In this document: positions 1-12,410 of the stretch, one piece after another
Position numbering within the stretch: position 1 is the stretch's first letter
How the letters are laid out: each line of letters starts with the position of its first letter
Source of the DNA: Paraburkholderia agricolaris
GTDB lineage: Bacteria; Pseudomonadota; Gammaproteobacteria; Burkholderiales; Burkholderiaceae
Assembly (NCBI RefSeq): GCF_009455635.1
Contig: NZ_QPER01000001.1
Coordinates: 1,612,001 to 1,676,000 of the forward strand
Direction: 5' to 3'
Length of the DNA: 64,000 nt
Program-made: the position numbers and the translations under genes
Notes under the pieces: model-generated
The model's database searches: none
Seen by the model: the letters and a program-made list of their open reading frames with translations, nothing else
Told to the model about the DNA's origin: nothing

Positions 1-49
1 CGTGCCGGCCCGTCCGGTGAATTTCCACCCGGATTCCGAACAGTCCTAA
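1..49 (+). CDS. hfq: Hfq, C-terminal end (partial)
   Basis: The window opens inside the last codons of a gene. Read from base 2, the frame gives VPARPVNFHPDSEQS and then TAA at 47-49. This matches the C-terminal tail of burkholderial Hfq, the hexameric RNA chaperone that pairs small RNAs with mRNAs. The neighbour is hflX, the usual gene after hfq in this family, which supports the call. The rest of the gene lies to the left of the window. Confidence 0.85.
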   Translation, partial: VPARPVNFHPDSEQS

Positions 50-121
50 CCCCCGTCGCGGCCGGCGTAGCGTCGCCCGTTGGCGATTACTCCCGGCCGC
101 CTCATTTTGATACCGTCCAAT

Positions 122-1294
122 TTGATCAATGCAGCGCTTGTCGGCATCGACTTCGGTAAGATCGATTTCGAAGCCAGTCTCGAAGAACTCAGCCTGCTCG
201 CGCAAAGCGCGGGCGCGAATCCCATAGTCACCCTCACGGGGCGCCGGTCCAGTCCCGACGCCAAGATGTTCGTCGGTAGCGGCAAGGCCGAAGAACTGCG
301 TCTTGCCTGTGAGGCGAACGACATCGAACTCGTCATTTTCAATCACGCTCTGGCGCCTGCGCAGCAGCGCAATCTGGAGCAGGCGCTTAACCGCCGCGTG
401 ATCGATCGCACCAGTCTCATCCTCGATATTTTTGCGCAACGCGCCCGCAGCCACGAAGGCAAACTGCAGGTGGAGCTCGCGCAATTGCAGTACCTATCGA
501 CGCGGCTAATCCGCGCATGGACCCACCTCGAACGCCAGAAAGGCGGTATCGGTTTGCGCGGCCCAGGCGAAACGCAGCTCGAAACCGACCGGCGTTTGAT
601 CGGCGAGCGCATCAAGGCGCTCAAGACACGGTTGGAGAAGCTGCGCCGTCAGCATGGCACGCAGCGCCGCGCGCGCAGTCGTAACCAGACCATGTCGGTG
701 TCGCTCGTCGGCTATACGAATGCGGGCAAATCCACACTTTTCAATGCGCTGACGAAGGCCCAGGCGTACGCGGCCGACCAGCTGTTCGCCACGCTGGATA
801 CCACGTCGCGCCGCGTCTATCTGGGCGACGAAGCCGGCCAGGTGGTGGTGTCCGACACGGTCGGTTTCATCCGCGAATTGCCTCACCAACTGGTGGCGGC
901 TTTCCGCGCCACCCTCGAAGAAACCATCCACGCCGACCTGCTGCTGCATGTGGTCGACGCGTCGAGCGCCGTGCGCCTCGATCAGATCGACCAGGTGAAC
1001 GAGGTGTTGCACGCAATCGGTGCAGACACGATCCGTCAGGTGCTGGTGTTCAACAAGATCGACGCCGTGCCGGAGTTGGCGGCTCGTGGGGACGCGGTCG
1101 AGCGGGATGAGTATGGTAATATTTCGCGCGTCTTTTTGAGCGCGCGCACGGGGCAAGGGCTGGATACATTGCGCGCTGCCATCGCTGAAATCGCTACTGC
1201 CGAACCTCTCTCCGATACGCTGGTCGATCTGTCGGAAGAAGACCGGTCGGCAGCACCACGCGAGGACCGTAAGGTCTCAGAACTCGGGCACTGA
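122..1294 (+). CDS. hflX: GTPase HflX
   Basis: Ribosome-associated GTPase that splits or rescues 50S subunits under stress. The N-terminal HflX domain contains GRRSSPDAKMFVGSGKAEEL and the conserved GGIGLRGPGETQLE segment. The G domain follows, with Walker A GYTNAGKST (about residue 195), switch DTVGF, and NKID. The start is uncertain: TTG at 122 begins LINAALVGIDFG, where family members normally begin, while TTG at 80 or 107 would add up to 14 residues. No strong ribosome binding site decides it. The gene follows hfq and precedes hflKC, the conserved hfq-hflX-hflKC order. Confidence 0.93.
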   Translation: MINAALVGIDFGKIDFEASLEELSLLAQSAGANPIVTLTGRRSSPDAKMFVGSGKAEELRLACEANDIELVIFNHALAPAQQRNLEQALNRRVIDRTSLILDIFAQRARSHEGKLQVELAQLQYLSTRLIRAWTHLERQKGGIGLRGPGETQLETDRRLIGERIKALKTRLEKLRRQHGTQRRARSRNQTMSVSLVGYTNAGKSTLFNALTKAQAYAADQLFATLDTTSRRVYLGDEAGQVVVSDTVGFIRELPHQLVAAFRATLEETIHADLLLHVVDASSAVRLDQIDQVNEVLHAIGADTIRQVLVFNKIDAVPELAARGDAVERDEYGNISRVFLSARTGQGLDTLRAAIAEIATAEPLSDTLVDLSEEDRSAAPREDRKVSELGH

Positions 1295-1343
1295 CCCGCT
1301 CCAATTGCACTGACCCGCTGTCTACTCTGGTGAACGAACACAG

Positions 1344-2729
1344 GTGAACGATTACAACGAGCGGAGTATCTGGCTGCGCATGCGCGCCATGCTTTCACTG
1401 AACGATCCGCGCTGGGGCCGGGGCGACGGCAATGGCGATCGCCAACGACCCAACGAACCCAAGCGTCCGCCGACCAAGGACGGTGAAGGTCCGCCCGATC
1501 TCGACGAGATGTGGCGCGATTTCAACCGCCGTTTGAGCCGGGTGTTCGGCCGCAAAGGCGGCGGTGCGGGTGGTGGTGGCCGCCCGGACAACGGTCGCGG
1601 CGCGCGCATCGGCGTAGGCATCGTGATCGGCGTGCTGATCGCGATCTATCTCGGCAGCGGCGTGTTCGTCGTGCAGGATGGCCAGGCCGGCGTTGTGATG
1701 CAGTTCGGCAAATATCGCTACACGGCCGGGCAGGGCGTGCATTGGCGCCTGCCGTATCCGTTCGAAGCGCATGAGCTCGTCAATATCGGTCAGATCCGCC
1801 AGGTGGAGGTCGGCCGTAACAACGTGGTGCGTCTCGCTAACGTGAAGGACGCGTCGATGCTCACGCACGACGCCGATATCGTCGACGTGCGCTTTGCCGT
1901 GCAGTATCAGGTGAGCAAGCCGACCGACTATCTTTTCCGCAGCGTCGATCCCGACCAGAGCGTCATGCAGGCCGCGCAGGCGGCGGTGCGCAGCATCGTC
2001 GGCGCGCGTAGCACCAACGACATCCTCTATCAGGATCGCGAAGCAATTCGCCAGCAGCTGATGGCGTCGATTCAGCAATCCCTGGATGAATACCAGTCCG
2101 GCCTCGCCGTGACCGGCGTCACGATCCAGGGCGTGCAGGTGCCAGACCAGGTGCAAGCCGCTTTCGACGATGCCGCCAAGGTACGTCAGGACAACGAGCG
2201 CGCCAAAAACGAAGCGCAGGCCTATGCGGCCCAGTTGCTGCCGCGCGCGCAAGCCGACGTTGCGCGTCAGATCGACGAAGCGAAAACGTACAGCGACAAG
2301 ACCGTGGCCCAGGCGCAAGGCGACGCCGAACGCTTCAAGCAGGTCTACGCGCAGTACTCGAAAGCGCCCGCTGTGATTCGCGAGCGTATGTACCTGGAAA
2401 CCATGCAGCAGATCTATTCGAATACGACCAAGGTGTTTGTGGACAGCAAGAGCGGCAACAACGTGCTGTATCTGCCGCTCGACAAATTGGTCGAGCAGAC
2501 ACGCCAGCGTGTCGCCGATGCTGCGGCGGCCGCTTCGGGTGCAGCAACTGCGCCGGGTGCCGTCCCGCAAGGCACGAGCAGCGCCGCACCGTCTGTCGCC
2601 GCGCCTTCTGCCGCTGCTTCCACACCCGCCGCGGTCGCGACGCCAGCCAGCCAGGCCGCCGCCAGCAGCGACGCACTCCGTTCACGCGACTCCTTCCGCA
2701 GCCGTATGCGTGAAGACGACGTTCAATAA
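1344..2729 (+). CDS. hflK: FtsH protease modulator HflK
   Basis: SPFH/band-7 membrane protein that forms a complex with HflC around the FtsH protease. The start is GTG, 49 bp after hflX. A Gly/Arg-rich cytoplasmic N-terminus is followed by one membrane segment (about residues 90-110, IGVGIVIGVLIAIYLGSG) and the band-7 domain beginning VVQDGQAGVVMQFGKY. A charged coiled-coil region comes next, and the last ~70 residues are Ala/Pro/Ser-rich low complexity. At 461 residues it has normal family length. It lies 12 bp upstream of hflC, so they are probably one transcript. Confidence 0.95.
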   Translation: MNDYNERSIWLRMRAMLSLNDPRWGRGDGNGDRQRPNEPKRPPTKDGEGPPDLDEMWRDFNRRLSRVFGRKGGGAGGGGRPDNGRGARIGVGIVIGVLIAIYLGSGVFVVQDGQAGVVMQFGKYRYTAGQGVHWRLPYPFEAHELVNIGQIRQVEVGRNNVVRLANVKDASMLTHDADIVDVRFAVQYQVSKPTDYLFRSVDPDQSVMQAAQAAVRSIVGARSTNDILYQDREAIRQQLMASIQQSLDEYQSGLAVTGVTIQGVQVPDQVQAAFDDAAKVRQDNERAKNEAQAYAAQLLPRAQADVARQIDEAKTYSDKTVAQAQGDAERFKQVYAQYSKAPAVIRERMYLETMQQIYSNTTKVFVDSKSGNNVLYLPLDKLVEQTRQRVADAAAAASGAATAPGAVPQGTSSAAPSVAAPSAAASTPAAVATPASQAAASSDALRSRDSFRSRMREDDVQ

Positions 2730-2741
2730 GGAGCGCACATC

Positions 2742-3644
2742 ATGAACAAGATCATTGCGCTCGTCGTTGCCTTAGTCATCGTGCTGTTTGCCGCATCGTC
2801 GATGGTATTCGTGGTCGACCAGCGGCATATGGCCGTGCTGTCCTCGCATGGCGACACCGCGCCCGTATTGCTGGGGCCCGGCCTCCATGTGAAGCTGCCG
2901 CCGCCGTTGCAAACGCTCACGCTGGTCGACAACCGCATCCAGTCGCTCGACGCGCCGGATGAAGACCGCTACGTCACGTCGGACAAAACCGATCTGCTGG
3001 CTAACCCGGTCATCAAATACCGCGTGACCGATCCGCTGAAGCTGCTCGCCGAAACCAGGGGCGATGTGCAAAGTCTGTCGGACCGCCTGGCGCTACTGTC
3101 GCGCGGCGCGCTCGGCGACGCGTTCAGCAAGGTCACGCTGACCGATGCGCTGGCGAAGCAGCAAGCCGTTGCCGACGAAGCCCGCGGCGCGATGGACAAA
3201 GCCGCGGCATCGCTGGGCGTTTCGGTGCTCGACGTGCAGCTCACGCGTGTCGACTTCCCGGCGGCGATGGCCGACTCAGTCTACAAGCGGATGATCGCCG
3301 CACGCGAGCAGGTGGCGGCCGACGAACGTGCGAAGGGTACGGCCGAGGCTGACCAGATCAAGGCGGATGCGGTCGGCCAGCAACAGGCGATTCTCGCGGA
3401 CGGCTATCGTCAGGCACAGACCATCAAGGGCGAGGGCGATGCCAAGGCAGCGGAAATCGCGGCTGCGGCATACGGTAGCGACCCGCAGTTCTACCAGTTT
3501 TATCAAAGCATGCAGGCATACAAGAACACCTTCAAGCCGGGCGACGTGATCGTGGTCGACCCGAGCAGCGAGTTCTTCCGCTTCATGCGTAGCCCGACCG
3601 GCGGCGCAGCCCCGGACGCTTCCGCGGCACCGCGCAAACACTGA
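2742..3644 (+). CDS. hflC: FtsH protease modulator HflC
   Basis: Partner of HflK in the membrane complex that regulates FtsH. It has an N-terminal signal-anchor (MNKIIALVVALVIVLFAASS) followed directly by the band-7 domain (VDQRHMAVLSSHGD). The second half is an alanine- and glutamine-rich helical region (ADQIKADAVGQQQAILADG). At 300 residues it is full length. ATG at 2742 is preceded by AAGGAGCG, a good ribosome binding site. Confidence 0.95.
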   Translation: MNKIIALVVALVIVLFAASSMVFVVDQRHMAVLSSHGDTAPVLLGPGLHVKLPPPLQTLTLVDNRIQSLDAPDEDRYVTSDKTDLLANPVIKYRVTDPLKLLAETRGDVQSLSDRLALLSRGALGDAFSKVTLTDALAKQQAVADEARGAMDKAAASLGVSVLDVQLTRVDFPAAMADSVYKRMIAAREQVAADERAKGTAEADQIKADAVGQQQAILADGYRQAQTIKGEGDAKAAEIAAAAYGSDPQFYQFYQSMQAYKNTFKPGDVIVVDPSSEFFRFMRSPTGGAAPDASAAPRKH

Positions 3645-3688
3645 TAACCGGAACGCCGCGGCATCCGCATCGCGGCCCCTTGATTCGC

Positions 3689-3880
3689 ATGGACATAGCC
3701 GGCTCGTTACTGCTCGCGATCGCATTGATGCTGATTATCGAAGGGATGTTTCCCTTCGTTTTTCCGAGCGCCTGGCGCGATACGTTCCGTAAAATTGCGG
3801 AACGGCCCCCCCAACAGATTCGCATCGGCGGGCTGATCGTGATGGTGCTCGGACTGATCCTGCTGTTCATCGTGACCTGA
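3689..3880 (+). CDS. DUF2065 (YjeT-like) small membrane protein
   Basis: A 63-residue protein with two hydrophobic helices (about residues 3-22 and 46-62) joined by a short basic loop containing WRDTFRKIAE. This is the DUF2065/YjeT pattern. The gene sits 44 bp after hflC in the conserved hflK-hflC-DUF2065 order. ATG at 3689 is chosen; a TTG at 3680 would add three residues. The function of the family is unknown. Confidence 0.85.
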   Translation: MDIAGSLLLAIALMLIIEGMFPFVFPSAWRDTFRKIAERPPQQIRIGGLIVMVLGLILLFIVT

Positions 3881-4099
3881 AGGGGCGTTTGCACGGCGCG
3901 CTTCGCAGCGTACTGTTGCACTAGCGAAATGCGCTGCTGGCAGCGGCGCGGCAATAGCGAGCGCTGCGGCTGGCCGAGGGGCTGCCAAGGAAGGGTGGCC
4001 CCACGCCCGCTACAGCCGCCAAAATAGAGCCGCCGCCCGCCATTCACACTTACTTACCGGCGCCCCAGTCGCCGTGTTCAACGTCGTAGGACTGTATCG

Positions 4100-5251
4100 A
4101 TGTCGACCTGGTTACTTCCCGAGAATATCGCCGACGTGTTGCCGTCGGAAGCCCGCAAGATCGAAGAATTGCGGCGCCGTTTGCTGGATCGTTTCCGCTC
4201 GTACGGCTACGAGATGGTGATGCCGCCGCTGCTCGAATACATCGAGTCGCTGCTCACCGGCGGCGGGCACGATCTGAATCTGCGCACGTTCAAGCTCGTC
4301 GATCAGATGTCCGGGCGCACGCTCGGTCTGCGCGCGGACATTACGCCGCAGGTCGCGCGTATCGACGCACACTTGCTGAATCGTCAGGGCGTGACGCGCC
4401 TTTGCTATGCCGGCAACGTGGCGCATACGCGTCCGCGCGGCCTGCACGCCACGCGCGAGCAGATCCAGATCGGCGCGGAAATCTACGGTCACGCCGGCCT
4501 TGAGGCGGATCTGGAAATCCAGCAGTTGATGCTCGACGCGCTGCGTCTGGCCGGCCTCGCGAAAGTGCGGCTCGATTTGTGTCATGCGGGCGTGCTCGCC
4601 GCGCTGATCGAAGCGGAGCCTGCGGCGGCCGAGTTGGGTCAATCGCTCTACGACGCGTTGGCGGGCAAGGATGTGCCGCGCCTCGTCGAACTGACCGCGA
4701 ATCTCACGCCGGTCACGCGCGACGCCTTGCGCTCGCTTCCCACGCTCTACGGCGACGCCTCGGTACTCGACGAAGCCCGAGCCCGCTTGCCGAACGCACC
4801 CGCCATCGCCCGCGCGCTCGACGACCTCGCGTTCCTCGCGAGCCAGGTGGAAGGCGCCGAAGTCATGATCGATCTGGCCGATTTGCGCGGCTACGCTTAT
4901 CACAGCGGCGTGATGTTCTCGGCGTATGTCGATGGTGTGCCGAATGCGGTTGCGCGCGGCGGCCGTTACGATCACGTTGGACAGGCCTACGGTCGCGCTC
5001 GCGCGGCAACCGGTTTCTCGCTCGATCTGCGTGAAGTCGCCCGTATTTCACCTGTCGAGGCCCGTAGCAGTGCGATTCTCGCGCCGTGGCAACACGACGA
5101 CGCGCTGCGCGTGAGCGTCGCGGCGTTGCGCGATGCTGGTGAAGTCGTGATTCAGGCACTGCCTGGCCACGAGCACGATCTGGACGAGTTCGCGTGCGAC
5201 CGCGTGTTGGTCGAGCGCAACGGCGCGTGGGTGGTCGAACCGCGTCCCTGA
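4100..5251 (+). CDS. hisZ: ATP phosphoribosyltransferase regulatory subunit HisZ
   Basis: Histidyl-tRNA-synthetase-like regulatory subunit that pairs with short-form HisG to catalyse and feedback-regulate the first step of histidine biosynthesis. The class II synthetase fold is visible: motif-2-like [11 protein letters not shown] (about residue 80), an [12 protein letters not shown] segment, and a late glycine-rich [20 protein letters not shown]. At 383 residues it lacks the anticodon-binding domain of true HisS, as expected for HisZ. The position before purA is normal in Burkholderiaceae. Confidence 0.93.
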   Translation: MSTWLLPENIADVLPSEARKIEELRRRLLDRFRSYGYEMVMPPLLEYIESLLTGGGHDLNLRTFKLVDQMSGRTLGLRADITPQVARIDAHLLNRQGVTRLCYAGNVAHTRPRGLHATREQIQIGAEIYGHAGLEADLEIQQLMLDALRLAGLAKVRLDLCHAGVLAALIEAEPAAAELGQSLYDALAGKDVPRLVELTANLTPVTRDALRSLPTLYGDASVLDEARARLPNAPAIARALDDLAFLASQVEGAEVMIDLADLRGYAYHSGVMFSAYVDGVPNAVARGGRYDHVGQAYGRARAATGFSLDLREVARISPVEARSSAILAPWQHDDALRVSVAALRDAGEVVIQALPGHEHDLDEFACDRVLVERNGAWVVEPRP

Positions 5252-5434
5252 GTCCAAACTGAGTCCAGATAGTCAAACCGCTCGCGGGGCGACCCAAGGG
5301 CATTTCTGAAGGCGTCCAAAGCGTCGCCGGACCCGGCGCGGCCCCTCGCCGCGCTATTTTCGATATACCCACCATAACGTGCATGCCATTGAGCGGAAAC
5401 GGAAAAATTCGGAAGGTTCCGCGAACATAGGTAG

Positions 5435-6811
<1,377 letters not shown>

Positions 6812-6814
6812 GCC

Positions 6815-7399
6815 ATGGTTCAAGGTGTACCCATGATTGCGATGAAAGATCCGCGCAACGACGACAAGAACCTGTGGGTCGGCTGGGACGAGTATCACCG
6901 GCTGATCGAACTGCTGGCGTTGCAGGTGCACGAGTCGGGCTGGAAGTTCGACAAGATCCTGTGTCTCGCGCGCGGCGGTTTGCGCGTCGGCGATCAGCTT
7001 TCGCGTATTTACGATCTGCCGTTGGCGATTCTCGCCACCAGTTCGTATCGCGAAGCAGCCGGCACGGAGCAGGGCGAACTCGACATCGCGCAATACATCA
7101 CGATGACGCGCGGCGAGTTGCACGGCAACGTGCTGCTGGTCGACGACCTGGTCGATTCCGGCGTGACGCTGGCACGTGTGCAGCAACATCTGAAGGAACG
7201 CTATCCGGCGATCACCGCGGTACGCTCGGCGGTGCTCTGGTACAAGGGTTGTTCGAAAGTGAAGCCCGATTACCACGTGCAGTATCTGCCGACCAATCCG
7301 TGGATTCACCAGCCGTTCGAGGAATGGGACACGGTTCGTCCGCATAACCTCGGCGCGTGGATCAAGCGCGGTATGCAGCAGGAGTCGTCAGGCACGTGA
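6815..7399 (+). CDS. Phosphoribosyltransferase (hypoxanthine/guanine type)
   Basis: Type I phosphoribosyltransferase with the PRPP-binding loop LLVDDLVDSGVTL (about residues 107-119). The second signature is LCLARGGLRVGDQL near residue 50. At 194 residues it fits the short purine-salvage enzymes, and its position right after purA supports a role in nucleotide salvage. ATG at 6815 lies 3 bp after the purA stop; ATG at 6833 (MIAMKDPRN) is an alternative. The exact base specificity cannot be read from sequence. Confidence 0.88.
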   Translation: MVQGVPMIAMKDPRNDDKNLWVGWDEYHRLIELLALQVHESGWKFDKILCLARGGLRVGDQLSRIYDLPLAILATSSYREAAGTEQGELDIAQYITMTRGELHGNVLLVDDLVDSGVTLARVQQHLKERYPAITAVRSAVLWYKGCSKVKPDYHVQYLPTNPWIHQPFEEWDTVRPHNLGAWIKRGMQQESSGT

Positions 7400-7450
7400 T
7401 GCGAGTTACGACGCCATACCTGTTGCGTCGTCTCCCGTGCAGTAACTGCA

Positions 7451-7481
7451 AAACGGAGCCCGATCGGGCTCCGTTTTTTTT
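7451..7481 (+). terminator. Intrinsic terminator after purA-phosphoribosyltransferase
   Basis: A perfect 9-bp stem, ACGGAGCCC/GGGCTCCGT, with a GATC loop is followed directly by eight T residues. It lies ~55 bp past the phosphoribosyltransferase stop and ends the purA transcript. Confidence 0.93.
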
Positions 7482-7700
7482 GTGCGCTGCGTGTCCGTCG
7501 CATATGTTTTGCAATGGCGCTTCGCAGAACGCGCGCACCTGCCCTGGTGAAACGTCTGACGTAGCAGACGTGCCCAAATCGCAGTGCTACACTTCGCGGA
7601 CTATCCACGTGGTGTATCCACAACAAGCCGGGCGGCGCCAGGCGGGCAGTTTAAAATAGCGGTCGTTTTTTCCGCTCAGGGAACGGATTTTCTCGCGTTT

Positions 7701-9587
7701 ATGACAGATAACAATCACGTGCACAAACAGCCCCTGCCTTCCCTCGCGATTGCCGCGATTGGAGTGGTGTTCGGCGATATCGGCACGAGCCCGTTGTACT
7801 CGCTGAAAGAGGCGTTCAGCCCTTCACATGGCATTCCGCTGACCGATCAATCGATCCTGGGTGTGATCTCGCTGCTGTTCTGGGCGATCATGATCGTGGT
7901 CGGCGTCAAGTATGTGTTGTTCGTGATGCGCGCCGACAACAACGGCGAAGGCGGTGTCCTCGCGTTGATGGCGCTGGCGCTGCGCTCCATCGATCAAAAA
8001 TCGAAGATGGCCGGCTTGCTGATGATGCTGGGTATCTTCGGCGCCTGCATGTTCTATGGCGACGCGGTGATTACGCCCGCCATTTCGGTGATCTCGGCGG
8101 TCGAAGGCCTGGAGATCGCTGCGCCCAATCTGTCACATCTGGTGTTGCCGCTCACGATGGTCATCCTCGTGCTGCTGTTCTGGATTCAGCGGCACGGAAC
8201 GGCCACTGTCGGCCGCCTGTTCGGTCCGATCATGGTGCTGTGGTTCCTGGTGCTCGCCGCGCTGGGCCTATGGCATATCCTGCAGTCGCCGAACGTGATC
8301 CGCGCGCTGAACCCGTACTACGCCTATACCTTCATGGCCGCGCACGTGTTGCAGGCTTATGTGGTGCTCGGCTCGGTCGTGCTGGTGCTGACCGGCGCCG
8401 AAGCGCTGTACGCCGACATGGGCCATTTTGGCGCCAAGCCAATTCGCATGGCCTGGTATTTCCTCGTGATGCCCTCGCTGGTGCTGAACTATTTCGGGCA
8501 GGGCGCGTTGCTGATGCACGACCCGAAGGCGATCGAAAACCCGTTCTTCCTGCTCGCGCCGGATTGGGCGCTGCTGCCGCTCGTGGTGCTGTCGACTGTG
8601 GCGACTGTGATCGCGTCGCAGGCGGTGATCTCCGGCGCCTATTCGCTGACGAGTCAGGCGATCCAGCTCGGCTACGTGCCGCGCATGAAGATCCTGCACA
8701 CGTCGGAACTGGCGATCGGCCAGATCTACGTGCCGGTGGTGAACTGGATGTTGCTGTTCATCATTCTGTGCATCGTGATTGCGTTCAAGAGCTCGGATAA
8801 CCTCGCCGCCGCTTACGGTATCGCAGTGACGGCCACCATGGTGATCACCACGATCCTCGCCTGCGTCGTGATGGTGAACGTGTGGAAATGGAACAAGTTC
8901 CTCGTGGCGATGATCATTGGCGTATTCATGGCGGTCGACTTGGGCTTTTTCGGCGCCAATCTGCTCAAGGTGGCGGAGGGGGGCTGGCTGCCGCTTGGCA
9001 TCGGCGCGCTTCTGTTCTTCCTGTTGATGACCTGGTTCAAGGGCCGGATGATCGTCAAGGAACGCACGGCGGCCGACGGTATTCCGCTTATGCCGTTCCT
9101 GCAAGGCCTGCTCGCGCATCCGCCGCATCGCGTGTCGGGTACGGCGATCTATCTGACGGGCAGCGATTCCCTCGTGCCGGTGAGCTTGCTGCACAACCTG
9201 AAGCACAACAAGGTGCTGCATGAGCGCACGATTTTCCTGACCTTTGTGACGCTCGATATCCCGTATGTGAATGACGCGGAACGCGTGACGGTGAAGGACC
9301 TCGATGGCGGCTTGTTCCTCGTCAAGGCGGCATACGGTTTCAACGAAACGCCTGACGTGAAGGCTGTGTTGCTCGAAGTCGGCCGCACGCACGACATGAC
9401 GTTTGAGTTGATGGACACGTCGTTCTTCCTGGCTCGCGAAACGGTCGTGCCGACGCAGTTGCCGGGCATGTCGGTGTGGCGCGAACGTGTGTTCGCATGG
9501 ATGCATCAGAACGCCGCCAAACCGACAGATTTCTTCAGTATTCCGGCCAATCGGGTGGTGGAGTTGGGAACGAAGATCGAGATCTGA
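7701..9587 (+). CDS. kup: Low-affinity potassium transporter Kup
   Basis: Integral membrane K+ uptake protein of the Kup/HAK/KT family. The family signature GDIGTSPLY occurs about 25 residues in, and roughly twelve hydrophobic segments follow to about residue 440. A hydrophilic cytoplasmic C-terminal domain completes the 628 residues, which is normal length. ATG at 7701 ([10 protein letters not shown]) is preferred; the frame stays open upstream to 7584, but that stretch reads as untranslated leader. The gene is monocistronic, with a terminator on each side. Confidence 0.95.
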   Translation: MTDNNHVHKQPLPSLAIAAIGVVFGDIGTSPLYSLKEAFSPSHGIPLTDQSILGVISLLFWAIMIVVGVKYVLFVMRADNNGEGGVLALMALALRSIDQKSKMAGLLMMLGIFGACMFYGDAVITPAISVISAVEGLEIAAPNLSHLVLPLTMVILVLLFWIQRHGTATVGRLFGPIMVLWFLVLAALGLWHILQSPNVIRALNPYYAYTFMAAHVLQAYVVLGSVVLVLTGAEALYADMGHFGAKPIRMAWYFLVMPSLVLNYFGQGALLMHDPKAIENPFFLLAPDWALLPLVVLSTVATVIASQAVISGAYSLTSQAIQLGYVPRMKILHTSELAIGQIYVPVVNWMLLFIILCIVIAFKSSDNLAAAYGIAVTATMVITTILACVVMVNVWKWNKFLVAMIIGVFMAVDLGFFGANLLKVAEGGWLPLGIGALLFFLLMTWFKGRMIVKERTAADGIPLMPFLQGLLAHPPHRVSGTAIYLTGSDSLVPVSLLHNLKHNKVLHERTIFLTFVTLDIPYVNDAERVTVKDLDGGLFLVKAAYGFNETPDVKAVLLEVGRTHDMTFELMDTSFFLARETVVPTQLPGMSVWRERVFAWMHQNAAKPTDFFSIPANRVVELGTKIEI

Positions 9588-9640
9588 TCGGGCCCAGGTT
9601 CGCAAGCGCCTCGCATGCCGAGGCGCGCCAGGCGGCAAGC

Positions 9641-9676
9641 AATAAAAAAAGCCCACGCAATTGCGTGGGCTTTTTC
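9641..9676. terminator. Bidirectional intrinsic terminator between kup and tex
   Basis: A perfect 10-bp stem, GCCCACGCAA/TTGCGTGGGC (9651-9670), has seven A on its left and five T on its right. It can therefore stop both kup (plus strand) and tex (minus strand), which converge here. Confidence 0.92.
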
Positions 9677-9740
9677 ATTACAGCTCAACTGGAGCTCGTG
9701 AGCGTCAGCGCGTGATTCCATCACGCACTGACGAACCTGC

Positions 9741-12083
9741 TTACTTCTGCTTGAGCTTGGCGAACGCGGCCGCCATTGCACCGCCTGCTTCCGGTTCACG
9801 CGAGCGCTGTTGTTGCGCACTGCGTCCACCGCCGCCGGAGCGGCCACGATCCTGCTGGGCGCCGCCACCGCTGCGCGGCGCGGCTGCCGCGCCGAACTCG
9901 TCGTCCAGACGCATGGTCAGCGCGATACGCTGGCGCTTCACATCGACTTCCAGCACCTTCACCTTGACGATCTGGCCGGCCTTGACTATTTCGTGCGGGT
10001 CTTTGATGAACTTCGTCGACATTGCCGACACGTGCACCAGACCGTCCTGATGCACGCCGATGTCGATGAACGCGCCGAAGGCCGCCACGTTCGTCACGAC
10101 ACCTTCAAGCACCATGCCTGGGGTCAGGTCGCTGACCTTCTCGACGCCTTCGCGGAAGGTCGCGGTCTTGAACTCGGGGCGCGGGTCGCGGCCCGGCTTT
10201 TCGAGTTCCAGCAGAATGTCGCGCACAGTCGGCAGACCGAAACGTTCGTCGACGAATTCCGCTGGCGACAGACCACGCAGCGCGTCGCGATTGCCGAGCA
10301 CTTCGCCGACGTGCTTGCTGATTTTCGCGAGCATGCGTTCCACGACCGGATAGGCTTCCGGGTGAACCGACGAGCGATCGAGCGGATTTTCGCCATTGTT
10401 GATGCGCAGGAATCCGGCGGCCTGCTCGAAGGTCTTGTCGCCCAGACGCGGCACCTTGCGCAGATGTTCGCGCGACGGGAACGGACCGTTTGCATCGCGA
10501 TAATCGACGATGTTGCGAGCCAGCGTTGCGTTCAGACCCGACACGCGCGCCAGCAAGGCGACCGATGCCGTGTTGGCATCCACGCCGACCGCGTTCACGC
10601 AATCCTCGACCACCGCGTCGAGCGAGCGGGCGAGTTCGCGTTGATTCACGTCGTGCTGATACTGGCCGACGCCGATTGCCTTCGGCTCGATCTTCACCAG
10701 TTCCGCGAGCGGGTCCTGCAGACGGCGCGCAATCGACACGGCGCCACGCAGCGACACGTCCATGTCCGGGAATTCCTTCGCCGCGAGTTCGGAGGCCGAG
10801 TACACCGACGCGCCGGCTTCCGACACAACGATCTTCTGCAGCTTGAACTCCGGATGACGCGCGATCAGTTCGCTCGCGAGCTTGTCCGTTTCGCGCGATG
10901 CCGTGCCGTTGCCGATACTGATCAACTCAGCCTGAGTCTGTGCGCAGATACGCGCCAGTTTCGCGATCGAGCCGTCCCAGTCGCGGCGCGGCTCGTGCGG
11001 ATAGATCACGTCGGTGGCGAGCACCTTGCCGGTCCGATCGACTACCGCGACTTTCACGCCGGTGCGCATGCCCGGATCGAGGCCGATCACGGCTTTCGGC
11101 CCGGCGGGCGCGGCGAGCAGCAAATCCTTCAGATTGCGCGCAAACACACGAATTGCTTCGTGTTCGGCTTCATCGCGCAGATTGGTCAGCAGCTCGTTTT
11201 CGATGTGCGGCTGCACCTTCACGCGCCAGCACCAGCGGCACACGTCGGCGAGCCACTTGTCGGCCGGGCGGTTCTGATTGGCGATGCCGAAGTGGCGGGC
11301 GATCAACGCTTCGCCCGGATGCGGCACCTGCGCGTCGAGCTCCTCGCCGAGCCCCAGCTTGACCATCAGCACGCCTGCATTGCGGCCGCGGAACAGGGCC
11401 AGCGCGCGATGCGACGGCACGGTCCTGATGGTTTCCGCGTAGTCGTAGTAGTCGCGGAATTTCTCTTCTTCCGCGTTTTCCTTGCCTTCGACCACTTTCG
11501 ACGACACCACGCCCTGGTTGAACAGGTAGTCGCGCAGCTTGCCGAGCAGTTCGGCGGTTTCGCCGAACTGTTCCGAGAGAATGTCGCGCGCGCCGTCGAG
11601 CGCGGCCTTGAGGTCGGCAACGCCTTTTTCGGCGTCCACGTAGGCGGCGGCTTCGGTTTGCGGGTCGAGCAGCGGATTGGCCAGCAAGGCGTCGGCCAGC
11701 GGCTGCAGGCCGGCTTCGCGGGCGATCTGTGCGCGCGTGCGGCGCTTCGGCTTATACGGGAGATACAGGTCTTCCAGCACCTGCTTGCTGTCGGCGCCTT
11801 CGATCGCGGCGCGCAGCTCGTCGGTGAGCTTGCCCTGTTCGTCGATGCTGGCAATGATCGTGGCGCGCCGGTCTTCCAGTTCGCGCAGATACAGCAGGCG
11901 TTCCTCGAGATTGCGCAATTGCGTGTCGTCGAGATTGTCGGTCACTTCCTTCCGGTAGCGGGCGATGAACGGAACAGTCGCTCCTTCGTCGAGAAGTTGC
12001 ACCGCGGCCGCGACCTGGCGCGGCTGGACGGACAGTTCGGCGGCGATGCGCTGTACGATCTTGAGTGCTACGGTTTCCGTCAT
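9741..12083 (-). CDS. tex: Transcription accessory protein Tex (S1 RNA-binding)
   Basis: Nucleic-acid-binding protein of the Tex family. Visible in order are the N-terminal helical region, an YqgF-like RNase H fold with [18 protein letters not shown] (about residue 330), helix-hairpin-helix segments, and an S1 domain near residue 655 ([19 protein letters not shown]). The C-terminal tail is Gly/Arg/Gln-rich. At 780 residues it is normal length. ATG at 12081-12083 is the only sensible start. It converges with kup. Confidence 0.95.
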   Translation of the reverse strand: MTETVALKIVQRIAAELSVQPRQVAAAVQLLDEGATVPFIARYRKEVTDNLDDTQLRNLEERLLYLRELEDRRATIIASIDEQGKLTDELRAAIEGADSKQVLEDLYLPYKPKRRTRAQIAREAGLQPLADALLANPLLDPQTEAAAYVDAEKGVADLKAALDGARDILSEQFGETAELLGKLRDYLFNQGVVSSKVVEGKENAEEEKFRDYYDYAETIRTVPSHRALALFRGRNAGVLMVKLGLGEELDAQVPHPGEALIARHFGIANQNRPADKWLADVCRWCWRVKVQPHIENELLTNLRDEAEHEAIRVFARNLKDLLLAAPAGPKAVIGLDPGMRTGVKVAVVDRTGKVLATDVIYPHEPRRDWDGSIAKLARICAQTQAELISIGNGTASRETDKLASELIARHPEFKLQKIVVSEAGASVYSASELAAKEFPDMDVSLRGAVSIARRLQDPLAELVKIEPKAIGVGQYQHDVNQRELARSLDAVVEDCVNAVGVDANTASVALLARVSGLNATLARNIVDYRDANGPFPSREHLRKVPRLGDKTFEQAAGFLRINNGENPLDRSSVHPEAYPVVERMLAKISKHVGEVLGNRDALRGLSPAEFVDERFGLPTVRDILLELEKPGRDPRPEFKTATFREGVEKVSDLTPGMVLEGVVTNVAAFGAFIDIGVHQDGLVHVSAMSTKFIKDPHEIVKAGQIVKVKVLEVDVKRQRIALTMRLDDEFGAAAAPRSGGGAQQDRGRSGGGGRSAQQQRSREPEAGGAMAAAFAKLKQK

Positions 12084-12410
12084 AAGGTCTTGGTGTTCCT
12101 GCTACTCAATCAAAGGTCGCGCGCTAATGCCACACGCGTCATACGCGTCACACGCCGGGCCCACGTCGGGCACGCCGGTGCACGCTGGGCGTGCGCGCTG
12201 CGACCAGGTTGCTGGAGCGGGGCATTTTGCCATAAATGCCAAAGGGCTCAACCGCAGGGTGATAGAATTTCGGGCATGTTCCGTTGACCATTTACGACGT
12301 TGCCTACCTCCTTGTCCCTCAACCGCCTGGGCTCCCGCTTGGTCTCTCGCTTGTCACAATTGCCGTTTTCTTCGTCGCCGCATTTGGCGCGCTCGCCGCT
12401 TACGTCGTTG

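Noticed and set aside
9810..12287. 825-codon open frame on the plus strand
   Set aside because: It lies opposite tex, is rich in His, Arg and Ala as expected for a GC-rich shadow frame, and matches no family.
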